Program-made: the position numbers and the translations under genes
NCBI GenBank assembly: GCA_032622095.1
Contig: CP136062.1
Location: forward strand, 200,019,887 to 200,083,886
Direction of reading: 5' to 3'
DNA: 64,000 bases
Source: Siphonodentalium dalli
Lineage: Eukaryota; Mollusca; Scaphopoda; Gadilida; Siphonodentaliidae
The notes under the pieces: model-generated
Databases searched by the model: none
What the model saw: only the letters and a program-made list of their open reading frames with translations
What the model was told of the DNA's origin: nothing
Shown here: positions 54,967 through 64,000 of the stretch, in pieces
How the letters are laid out: the number at the start of each line of letters is the position of its first letter
How positions within the stretch are numbered: the first letter of the stretch is position 1

Positions 54967-55817
54967 TAATACTACGTGACATCAAAGGTGTTTTTAATCA
55001 ATTTTATATTGGCAAAAGTTAACACGAACAATTTCAAAACGAGGCTCTTTATATTGAAGCCTGATGATTTATTAAGTCAATCCTGCGCGAGTGCAAATGC
55101 ACCCAAGACATTACGCGATCTTCTTCTCCAAAATCAATGACGTGTCGATGTAATTATGGTTGTCATTATGACCCTCTTGCAGGTTTGTCGAGAAATAATT
55201 GCAACTAGTCACGTGGTCGCCGACCAATCGGAATGCTGGATAATCACACTCAGTATGTAAATATAATCATATATCACACACTGAAATCTGATATTGTTAT
55301 ATTCAATACATATTTTCGTCATTAAACGTGGTAACTGCTACAACGAATAAATACTGTTTAAACTAATCAGGGAGCCACATTTGGGGAAGCTTACCCCTCG
55401 TAGTGGGACAGTGCATATATTCTACACCAGGGTCACCTGTGGAGACCATATTGAGAAACGACACTCAAGAGTTGGTCTAAGGTCAGTATTAGGAACATCT
55501 CGTGATCCATGAGGATGAAAGTTCTAATCACGAGGCCCAGTTTTTTTGTTACTATAGCTTCGTTAAATATCTAGTGCGGGTTATAAATTAAAATGTATTG
55601 TCGAAGGTCGCCAGTCGCTGGTATGTACTTTTCCGGGTGCATCATTCTCTACACGTAAAAGTGTTAATGAGCAAGGGCCATTTGCCTGGCCATCCTGATA
55701 ATTTGGTCTAGGTTGGATTGTAAAGGTTGTACGTCGTCTTGATTGTTGGCGGGTCTATCTATTTTTGTGTAATCGGAAGTAATTTAAATATGGCTTCTTA
55801 TTCCTCCTGGTGTGCCC
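54967..55817. other. No gene seen
   Basis: Contains the second copy of the ATAAATACTGTTT...CTAATCAGGG segment (55343-55382). Otherwise nothing recognised. Confidence 0.4.
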
Positions 55818-55818
55818 T

Positions 55819-55935
55819 TAACCCTTCCATTACTGGAGCTTCCTGATATTTTTGCGAAAACTCTGTGCCAATGCATTCTCGTATATATGTTAGTCTCCCA
55901 TACGGAGTCTCGCCTATATATTAGAATACATTTGC
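55819..55935. mobile_element. Divergent twin-palindrome MITE, copy H (truncated)
   Basis: Starts TTAACCCTTCCATTACTGG; then TTTTTGCGAAAACTCTGTG and one decayed palindrome (CCAATGCATTCTCGTATATA ... TTTGCC) as in copy F. Breaks off at AATATTTAAC, where a LINE ORF1 fragment begins. Confidence 0.65.
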
Positions 55936-56392
55936 CTAGCAATATTTAACATTTAGAGCCTTTCGGAATACATCCAAAGCAATTTGATTTGTGTATTCAT
56001 CATTTTGTTCCGGGACATCATGAATGAGCAGACAGTTTCTACGACTGTATTGCTTCAGATTGTTTACACTATCTTTCAGTTCTAAGTTTGCTATTCTAAG
56101 TTTCATGACTTCATTTTCCAATTCTTTGATATGTTTTATTACTGGATTATCAATAGACTCATCAACAGCTTTGGAGAAGTCATAATTTGTTACTATGGCC
56201 TGAACTAATGACGATTTAGTTTTGTCGTCCGAGAGGATTTGTTCGACGATTTTATCGGTCAAACTGTCCACTACCTTTTTTTTTTAGCAAACAATCATCT
56301 TTCAACAGAGTGTCGGTAATTGACTTTTTGAGTTCGTCTTCCTTTATATCACGTTTGTTTGTTGATGAAAGCCTGGATCTGTTAGCGGCCAT
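55936..56392 (-). pseudogene. LINE ORF1 fragment (coiled coil, RNA-binding)
   Basis: The minus strand starts MAANRSRLSSTNKRD at 56392 and runs to an A10 tract (T10 on the + strand at 56275-56284), where the frame shifts by one base. It then reads SLTDKIVEQILSDD, a heptad-rich helix (IKELENEVMKLRIANLELKD), and LKQYSRRNCLLIHDVPE. The last motif is typical of LINE ORF1 proteins, where a coiled coil precedes an RNA-recognition motif. Cut off after about 150 residues at copy H. Its orientation is opposite to the ORF2 fragment at 57.2 kb, so they are not one insertion. Confidence 0.75.
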
Positions 56393-56499
56393 GTTGCCTA
56401 TTTCCGTGCATTCACGCGTTTAAGTTTACTGAATCAAGATTTATTTACTTCTTGACGCTCTTTGCATATCATATGTTAATAGCTTGATGGTACTACTAT

Positions 56500-56886
56500 T
56501 TAACCCTTTACCCAACAGAAGGGCCCTGTGCCAATGCATTCTCTTATATATGCGAGTCGACCATAGGTCGCCTCGCATATATAAGAGAATGCATTGGCTT
56601 AACACATTAAAAATTATTAAATTGTTAAAGAATGTAAGAAAAAATGGTAAAAAGTGTTAAAAAAAAATTTTTTTTAGGCCAATGCATTCTCTTATATATG
56701 CGAGGCGACCTATGGTCGACTCGCATATATAAGAGAATGCATTGGCACAGGGCATAACTGTAACTATCACAATGTGGGCAAGGAGTCGGTTCCAATGATA
56801 TCCATATTTGTATGGTTCTATTGAGACAGACCGAAGATATTTTAGGCTGTTGAAGCTTTATTTGGCCGGTTTTGGCCGTTTTGTTT
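56500..56886 (+). mobile_element. Twin-palindrome TTAA MITE, copy I (right end lost)
   Basis: TTAA and CCCTTTACCCAACA at the left; both palindromes intact (56531-56599 and about 56678-56746). The right terminus breaks off in GGCCGTTTTGTTTCGTAG, before GGGTAAAGGG. Confidence 0.85.
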
Positions 56887-57191
56887 CGTAGTGTGATAGT
56901 ATTATTATTCTTTCATATTCATTTTTTTTCTCTCGCCTCCAATATTTTTATTAATAGTTAATATAGATCAGGAACAATAGCACATACCATTGTGTGATCC
57001 TGCTTATGCTTGAGTTTGATGTGGCTTATTCAACTCACAATGACATATTTCTGATCGTCATTACCTAATGTTATATTTTTCCTTGAGTCATGTACCTATA
57101 TCTCCTTGAGTACCATATGCATGTAATTTTTTCAACGGGCGTTCACGGGGCACGTGTGTTAAAATACTAACTGAGGGGGTGTTCTTGATCT

Positions 57192-58390
57192 GATTCTGAC
57201 GTGTTTATGATGATGATGGTTGCTTGGAAACTAAATTTAAGGCCGATCTTGATTTATCGAACTCTTCCTATCTCAATGATGCAATCACTGAGAATGAAAT
57301 TCTCATGGCGATTAGAAAACTGCGTGACGATAAGGCCCTGGGTTTTGACAGAGTATCAAACGAATACATTAAAGTATCTGCGGAATACATGTTACCAATC
57401 TATACACATTTTTTCAATGCCATAGTTGACAGTGGATACTACCCATCGGGGTGGGCAATTGGCATGATACAGCCAATCTATAAAAAATCAGGTGATGTTC
57501 ATAAGCCTGATTCTTATCGAGGCATAACTCTTTTGAGCTGTCTGTCTAAAGTTTTCACATCTATCTTAAACATAAGGTTGACATCTTTTTCTGAAGATAA
57601 TGAAATTATAAGCAAATTTCAAACTGGTTTCAGGAAAGCGCACTCCACAACTGACAACATCTTTATACTGCAGAGTATTATCAATTTATATTTGTCAAAT
57701 GGTAAGAAATTGTATTGTGCATTCGTTGATTTCCGTAAGGCATTTGACACGGTGTGGAGAACGCGTTATGGTTGAAGATGCTAGATTGTGGAATTATCGG
57801 CAAGATAGTTATGATTGTTAAGGACATGTATAGTAAAATTAAAATATGTGTTAAAGAGGGCGGAGCAAATCCGAGTTCTTTTCTAGCAATGTTGGCCTAT
57901 TTCAAGGAGAATTAATGTCACCATTTCTATTTTCTTTATATATTAACGACCTCACAACCTTTCTGTCAAATTGTGCAATAAATAACCTCCAATTTCTAGA
58001 CAATATGTACATGGAATATATTGGAATTTATATCAAATTACTTTGTATATTTTAAGCAGACGACACGGTCCTAATTACCGGGAATGAGGAAAATATGCAC
58101 CGAGCTTTGCGAGCGTTTTCCGACTATACCGATGCATGGAAGCTCCACGTTAATACTAGAAAGACTAAAATTGTGATTTTCTGTAAAAAAAAAAAACTGC
58201 CGAAAAACCTGCCGATATTCATGTACAGGGGACGAGAATTGGAAATAGTTAAAGAATTCAAATATCTTGGGGTTAATTTCTTTTATAATGGAAGATTTTG
58301 CAACGCATTGAAACAAATTCATAACACAGCAATAAAAGCCATGTATGGCCTGCTCCACTGTGTAGGAACTGTTACATCGGAAGTCATTCT
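57192..58390 (+). pseudogene. LINE ORF2 (reverse transcriptase) fragment
   Basis: The frame from 57224 reads ENEILMAIRKLRDDKALGFD, SYRGITLLSCLSKVFTSIL, QTGFRKAHSTTDNIF and CAFVDFRKAFDTVWR (catalytic motif A). After frame breaks come GLFQGELMSPFLFSLYINDL near 57890-57955 and ADDTVLITG at 58056-58082; the tyrosine codon of the YADD motif has become TAA. The frame at 58095-58390 (WKLHVNTRKTKIVIF, FKYLGVNF) is the thumb region. It is truncated before the C-terminal cysteine motif. Several frameshifts and the stop make it non-functional. Related to the 39.2-41.8 kb LINE. Confidence 0.85.
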
Positions 58391-58406
58391 ATCGCCGGTA
58401 TTGTGA

Positions 58407-59962
58407 TGGTTCCTGCCTGATTTGTTACGGTTCCTGATGATTGAAAATAATCATTTTTGTGACAAAATCACGCATAATTATAGATATCTTGAATATATTA
58501 TACTTTCCTGAATGAACAGAGGCTGCATAAGTGCCGTGTTATCGAAACCTGAACCCAGACCACAATTAACTCGGTATTAGCGAGTTAACGCGTAAATATC
58601 AACATGTTATCACTGAAAATCAAGCCATGTGCACACAATTTCTTTGTTTTTCGTGGCGTATGAAATATAAAACGCATTCTGAAGACAAACACTGACTATA
58701 AAGTATACCCGTGTTATTCTTTTGTAAAAATAGCTGAGAAAGTATCCCGATAGGGGTTGATAATTGGGAGCTGTGACCTCGTAATCAACACGGGTGCGTG
58801 TTACGGTTCTATTTCAAACCAATCATGGCTGTGACGGTTCTGTACATGATATTTATTCGAACGATTTCTGCACTTTGGTCCGAAAATCGTCTTGTGTATC
58901 TGACATTTTAAACCAGATAATGATTGTAGCTTATGTAATTTGCATTATAGAACAGGTATATCAAGAAATAACACAATAAATACATAATACGGGAGATTAA
59001 GTGACATTAATAGGCAGAAATAAAATATTGAAAGTCCCGACGAGTATAGTATCATAATCATGCCCGCCTATATAAATGACCAATGGTAATATAAATCTAG
59101 TCTCAGGAGAATATGAGATGTTATATTCATTTACTTAATCTGAGCATTATTGAAAGATCCAGGTGTGACAATATTTCAATTCCAGCTCCATCATATTTCC
59201 TCCTCTGAAGTCCGCCTGAGGGACATTTACACATGTTTGTCGCCCAGACATGAATATAACTTCTGAAATCACGTATAACTGAATCATTGATATGTTATGA
59301 CGTTATTGTGGTGGTGGGGGGGGGGGGGGGGCTTGGAGATCGGGGGGTGCTTAATTGGTGTCTATCCCCAACTTTGGTCAAAATGGTCAACAGTTTCAAA
59401 TTTCTTATCTTACAATGGATTGGTTTGAAATTTAACGCCAACAATATGTTGAAATTGTTCTCTTAGTTTGTTTTGACAACAATTTAATAGTGGGGAATTT
59501 GTCTTGTTTAGACCAACATTTGCATACCTTCATACACTTTAAACATGTAATCAACCATATTTGATATATACAAATGGACACCTCTTCATTAGAGTTGATC
59601 CAAAACTCATGATGGGTGGACAGGAATTAGGGAGCAGGTGTGATCTTGTTTTCTATATCACATTTACCCCCCCCCCCCAATTGGCAAGAAACTGGTTTTA
59701 ATGGACAAAGAATCTAATTCCATTTATTTATTATGCTTTGTATTAAATAATGTATGATCTTTTGCAAAATAAATCATCTCTTTGGTCTGTTTCAAGGGGA
59801 TGGTGCGGTTGGAAATTCCAAGGTGGACGCCACGACATTGGAGACCCTCCAGTCCACGTCCCTGCTCACTTGACACGCTATCCGCAAGAAATAATAATGT
59901 GTCTTATAATAAATACCCAGGTTCATACACCCATAACACTGATTTATAATGATTCATTTGTA
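58407..59962. other. No gene seen
   Basis: Homopolymer G run (about 59315-59332) and C run (59669-59678). No supported exon; the 59750 open frame is short and featureless. Confidence 0.4.
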
Positions 59963-60093
59963 TGAATGTTTAGATAATAATTCAAACAATCTGTTACTGC
60001 CTGTTGAATTTAATAGCTGAGTATTCCTACAAATGAATCAATAGGATTCAAGTCGCTGCTCATTACAGCACATTTAGTCACCAAAGGATTAAC
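59963..60093 (+). mobile_element. Decayed right half of the 83-bp-palindrome MITE
   Basis: AATGTTTAGATAATAATTCAA, TGTTGAATTTAATAGCTGAG, TATTCCTACAAATGAATCAA and AGTCACCAAAGGATTAA follow the order of 17331-17462, with heavy divergence. Confidence 0.5.
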
Positions 60094-60099
60094 ATCCAT

Positions 60100-60169
60100 T
60101 TATACAAGACCCCAACTGTCTTAAACATTATCTACCACGTATCCGGGCCTAATTCAGGGGACTCCCCCA
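60100..60169 (+). repeat. Direct repeat, left copy, flanking the GC-rich block
   Basis: These 70 bases, starting TTATACAAGACCCCAACTG, are identical to 63931-64000. The base before each copy differs (T versus C), so the left edge of identity is exact. The right edge lies beyond the window. Confidence 0.9.
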
Positions 60170-60284
60170 CCCCATATTGAGAGCCCCTTGTTTCCTAAGT
60201 TTGTTGGGATTGAGAGAGACTCAGTGGTGTTTTTGCGGAGATGGCCACATGTTTAATAATTTAAACGATTACAGAGGTTGAATG

Positions 60285-63200
60285 AGGGCCTGCCGGTCCG
60301 GATGGTCTTCCATGCGACGTGAGGCTCGATGGGATTCGACTCGAACAGCAGATGCCGGTGGTGTGTCGGCCCAGGCATCTGGGTAGATGGACGTGATGAG
60401 CCCGATGGGAGTCGACTCGAGCAGATGTGAATGGTGAATGGCGGTGATGTGCTCGATGGGACACGGCTCGAGCGACAGATACAGGTGGTATGTCGGCCCA
60501 GCATCCGGTGGAATGAATGTGATGTATGGATGTGGTTCACGGGTTAGATCCGGACCAGCAGGCCCCGCCCTCCGGCGATGTGACCGCACAGCAGCTGGAA
60601 AGAGAAATTAGACAAGCACAGCGAGGGAAACGAAGACATCAGCAGGAGCGGCAAAACAAAACACACGGCCCCTGGGAAACGACGGGGAAGCATAAACGAC
60701 GGGTGGAGCAAGCCGCGGATGAGTAAAAGTCGCGGGGGGAGCAGAGGCGAAACCGAGGCAGCGGATGAGACATGAGCAGTTGGTGAAGCGGAGGAATTGA
60801 TGGGCTCGATGGGATTCGACTCGAGCAGCAGAGGCCGGTGGGTCGTAGCCCAGGCATCGAGATGCGGGATGAGATGAGCTCGATGGGATTCGACTCGAGC
60901 AGCAGAGGCCGGTGGGTCGTAGCCCAGGCATCGAGATGCGGGATGAGATGAGCCCGATGGGAAACGACTCGGGCGGCAGATGCCGGTGGTATGACGGCCC
61001 AGGCATAAGCAGCGCATGAAGTGGAAAAGGCGATGAGACATGAGAAGTGGATGGGACGAGATGAGGCGGCAGCGGGGGCGGAGCGGCGGAATAAAAAGCA
61101 GCGGGCGAAGAGGAGGATGAAGTGAGGTGAGCTCGATGGGATCCGGCTCGAGCAGCCGATGCTGGTGGAGCGGCGGCCCAGGCATCGCGGATGCGGTGAA
61201 ATGATCTCGATGGCAACCGGCTCGAGGGGCAGATGCCGGTGGGTGTCGGCCCGGACATAAGCAGCGCATGAAGTGAAGATGCGGTGAAGCAGAAGGAGCA
61301 GGCGGGACGTGAGCGGAGGAGGGAGAGCGAGCGGGGAAGAAGCCGAAGCAACAGCGGGGGCCAACGCGGCGGGGGGACAGAGGCGGTGGGGAGGCAAAAG
61401 CGGAGGGGAGGCGGAAGCGGTGGCGATGTATAACCAGCGGGGGAGGAGGCGGCAGCGGGAGCGACGGTAATGAAAAGCAGCGGGTGAAGCAGACGGTGAG
61501 ATGAGCTCGATGGGATTCGGCTCGAGCAGCAAAAGCTGGAGGGTAGCGGCCCGGGCAGCTAGGGTGCGGGATGAGATGAGCTCGATGGGAGGCGGCTCGA
61601 GGGCAGATGCCGGTGGTATGTCGACCCGGGCATAAGCAGCGCATGAGGATGAAGAGGCGGTGAGGTATGAGTAGTGGGTGAAGCGAGATCGGCGGGCGAT
61701 GGCAGGAGCGGTGGATAAACCGAAACGGCGGAAGGAGTGAAGCGACAGGGAAGCGGAGGCAGCGGCAGATGCAAAAATGGGAGGCGAGGCGTGAGCGGCA
61801 ATGAGGGATACGCAGCGGATGAGGCGATAGCGGCGGGGAAGCGGAAGCGGCGGGAATGAGAAGCAGCGGGTGAAGCAGAGAAATGAAATGAGCTCGATGG
61901 GTACCGCTCGAGCAGCCTATGCTGGTGGTGTGTCGACCCAAGCACAGCGGGTGCGGGATGAGATGAGCTCGATGGAGGTTCGGCTCGAGCAGCAGATGCT
62001 GATGGTGTGGCCAACGCATCGGGTGTGGGATGAAATGAGCTCGATGGGAGACGGCTCGAGCGGCAGATGCCGGTGGAACGCCGACCCAGGCATAAGCGTG
62101 ATGTGGAGCGGAAGAGGCGGTGAGGCATGAGTAGCAGTGAACCGTGGCCACGGGTGGGAGGAGAGCGGCGGAACGGCGGAACCGGCGGGTGGGACGGAAG
62201 CGGAAGGCGAGGCAGAAGTAGCAGGCGAAGAGAAACGCGGAGAAGACCAGATACGACGGGAGAGGCGAGGGAGCGGGAGAGACAGGGGCGGCGGGAACGG
62301 ATAAGCGGTAGGTGAGGCAGAGGCAGCGGGCGAGTGAGATACGGCTGGGGAAGCGCATGCGGGGGTAATGGGAAGCGACGGGCGGGTCGTAAGCGGCGGG
62401 TGGAGCGGAAGCTGCGGGTGGAGCGGAAGCGGCGGCGGGTGGAGCGTCAGCGGCGGAAGGTGCGTAAGCGGCGGAAGTACCGTAAGCGACGGGTGAAGCG
62501 GAAGCGACGGGCGAAGCGGAAGCGACGGGCGAGGAGGGAACAGCGAGCGAAGCGTGAACAGCGGCGAACCGTGAGTAGCGGGTGATGCAGTGCCAGCGGG
62601 AGATGCAAGAGCAGCGGGTGATACAGGAGCAGCGGGTGATACAGGAGCAGCGGGTGATACCGGAGCAGCGGGTGATACCGGAGCAGCGGGAGATACCGGA
62701 GCAGCGGGTGATACACGCAGCGGGTGATACAAGCAGCGGATGATACAAGCAGCGGGTGATACAAGCAGCGGGTGATACAAGCAGCGGGTGATACAAGCAG
62801 CGGGTGATACAAGCAGCGGGTGATACAAGCAGCGGGTGATACAAGCAGCGGGTGATACAAGCAGCGGGTGATACAAGCAGCGGGTGATACAAGCAGCGGG
62901 TGATACAAGCAGCTGGTGATACAAGCAGCAGGTGATACAAGCATCGGTTATGCAGGAGCAGCGGATGCAGAGCTCGATGGGAGGCGGCTCGAGCAGCAAA
63001 GCTGGTGGTTTGATGTCCCAGTCTGCGGATAGCATGGATCGCAGAGCTCGACGTGATGCGGCACGAGCAGCAGATGCCGGATAATGTGGGTCCAGACAGA
63101 ACCAGCGTGTGACGCGTTGGCGGCGAGGGTGACCGGAGCAGCGGCTGAAGCCTGAGCGACGACTCGAATGTGAAGCAGGTTAAAAACAGAAACAGCGGGG

Positions 63201-63490
63201 GGGCAAGGGGTGAAGCAAAAACAAAACAAAACAGTGTGGCGGCGGGAGTGGTGTGAGCGGTGGGTGGGTGGGTGGGAGACAGCGGTTGGGGCCTTGGCGG
63301 CGGTGACGGATAGGCGGCGGGAGAGGGGGAAGCGGCGACTGAGGAGGACGCGGTGGTGAAGCAGAAAACAACAAACGGCGCAGAAACTGAGGAGTAGCAA
63401 CCGCGGCGGATGAAGCATCGCCGGGAGGAGAGCGGAAGCGGAGGGGAGGAGGGGGCGGCAGAACAGAGGCACCAGTCGCGATGGGGTAGC
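60285..63490. repeat. GC-rich, purine-skewed complex repeat block
   Basis: About 15 copies of a module, GCTCGATGGG(N5-7)CGGCTCGAGC plus CAGATGCCGGTGGT and GGCCCAGGCAT, occur between 60324 and 63080. They are joined by GCGGAAGCGGCGGGTGAGG-like purine-rich spacers that vary in length. Composition is very unlike the AT-rich rest. The scarcity of TTA/CTA/TCA on the + strand leaves the minus strand open for up to 982 codons, but the translation is Pro/Ser/Ala/His/Arg low-complexity that tracks the repeats. I do not call a gene. Confidence 0.8.
62580..62945 (+). repeat. 18-bp and 16-bp minisatellites
   Basis: The first ~110 bp have units of GATAC(A/C)GGAGCAGCGGGT (18 bp). The rest has about 14 units of GATACAAGCAGCGGGT (16 bp). 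Because 16 is not a multiple of three, the opposite strand reads through all three frames as a 16-residue repeat, SPAACITRCLYHPLLV. Confidence 0.95.
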
Positions 63491-63930
63491 ACCAGCGGGG
63501 GTGAAGAGCCACGAACCGAGAAGAGATGGCCGATGCGATGAGTACCACGGGGAAACGAGGGGAGTTATGAAAGCCGCGCGTGGCGGCGAGCCACCAGCGA
63601 CAAGAAAGGGACACGCGACCGTGCGCGGCCGCCGGGGGAAGGACGACCGATAGAACCGATGGCATGGCCACCGTAGGGTGGGAGGGCGGGGAAAATTTTA
63701 CGTCCTCGCTCTGTGGACGAAAGTATTGAATGGACGGAAATGACAATATTTTCTGCGCATGCTCGGAGCGGATAACTCTATTTGGCATGAGTGACCTTAG
63801 TTGTCAGTGATGTTGTAGCTCTCGGAAGTCACTCCGGTATTCTACGCTTATTGGAGCCCACGCGACTTGCCGCTTAATTGAAGACGTTGAGCTTGTATAA
63901 ATTGCCACAAGGGTGATTCCTTGTGGCTTC
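63491..63930. other. Transition from GC-rich block to AT-rich DNA
   Basis: GC-rich to about 63700. Holds CTGCGCATGCTC near 63752 (resembling an NRF-1 site) and a perfect hairpin GCCACAAGG-GTGATT-CCTTGTGGC at 63904-63927, just before the right direct repeat. No gene called. Confidence 0.35.
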
Positions 63931-64000
63931 TTATACAAGACCCCAACTGTCTTAAACATTATCTACCACGTATCCGGGCCTAATTCAGGGGACTCCCCCA
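63931..64000 (+). repeat. Direct repeat, right copy (runs off the window)
   Basis: Identical to 60100-60169 for 70 bases up to the window edge; spacing between copies is 3831 bp. Confidence 0.9.

Noticed and set aside
55936-58390. Single LINE combining ORF1 and ORF2
   Set aside because: ORF1 is on the minus strand and ORF2 on the plus strand, with a MITE between. They are separate fragments.
60544-63492. 982-codon open frame on the minus strand and its overlapping long frames
   Set aside because: Low-complexity Pro/Ser/Ala/His translation that follows the DNA repeats. Several frames are open at once because the block is GC- and purine-rich. No domain, no splice context and no typical start region.
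60100-64000. LTR retrotransposon with the direct repeats as LTRs
   Set aside because: No TG...CA ends, primer-binding site, polypurine tract or gag/pol similarity. Only 70 bp of the right copy can be seen.

Overview
This window looks like nuclear DNA of a lophotrochozoan animal, most likely a bivalve mollusc. The reasons are spliced exons with GT/AG borders, very low gene density, an AT-rich background packed with small non-autonomous transposons, a tRNA-derived SINE ending in an (ATCA)n tail, and elements with a (CCGT)n microsatellite plus ~170-bp core repeats that resemble the 'pearl' elements of bivalves. The species assignment is inference.

Only one host-type gene is supported. It is a five-exon (5'-incomplete) gene on the + strand, 4384-12445. 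Every visible intron is in phase 0. The conceptual protein resembles the large family annotated in fish and invertebrates as 'sterile alpha motif domain-containing protein 3-like' or uncharacterised. Its introns hold at least five distinct DNA-transposon-derived elements: two hAT-type elements with perfect 8-bp target duplications, a Tc1/mariner-type MITE flanked by TA, and two with long terminal inverted repeats. They also hold a minisatellite and pearl-like core repeats.

From 12.5 to 60 kb I find no convincing host gene; the DNA is a mosaic of transposable elements. The dominant one is a ~375-450 bp piggyBac-like MITE (TTAA target, CCCTTTACCCAAC termini) present seven times. Each intact copy carries two 69-bp near-perfect palindromes that are reverse complements of each other. 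Two older relatives (45.3 and 55.8 kb) have diverged, and one of them shows paired, stem-preserving substitutions. A second TTAA-flanked MITE family with a central 83-bp perfect palindrome occurs at 17.2 kb, with older copies at 6.3, 12.6 and 60.0 kb. Other long palindromes at 50.2, 50.8, 54.0 and 54.3 kb belong to unrelated families. Two decayed LINE copies are present (39.2-41.8 kb minus; 57.2-58.4 kb plus), plus a LINE ORF1 fragment at 55.9-56.4 kb. The first has a ~900-bp minisatellite grown inside its coding region. Several nested insertions can be read directly: a pearl-like element inside a 55-bp satellite (43.6-45.0 kb), a SINE inside a dispersed repeat (46.7-47.25 kb), and a tandemly duplicated palindromic unit inside the same dispersed repeat (50.2-51.4 kb).

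The last 3.8 kb (60.1-64.0 kb) differs sharply. It is a GC-rich, purine-skewed block built from about 15 copies of a module centred on GCTCGATGGG...CTCGAGC, plus 18-bp and 16-bp minisatellites. It is bracketed by a direct repeat of at least 70 identical bases (60100-60169 and 63931-64000). The long open frames there are composition artefacts, not genes.
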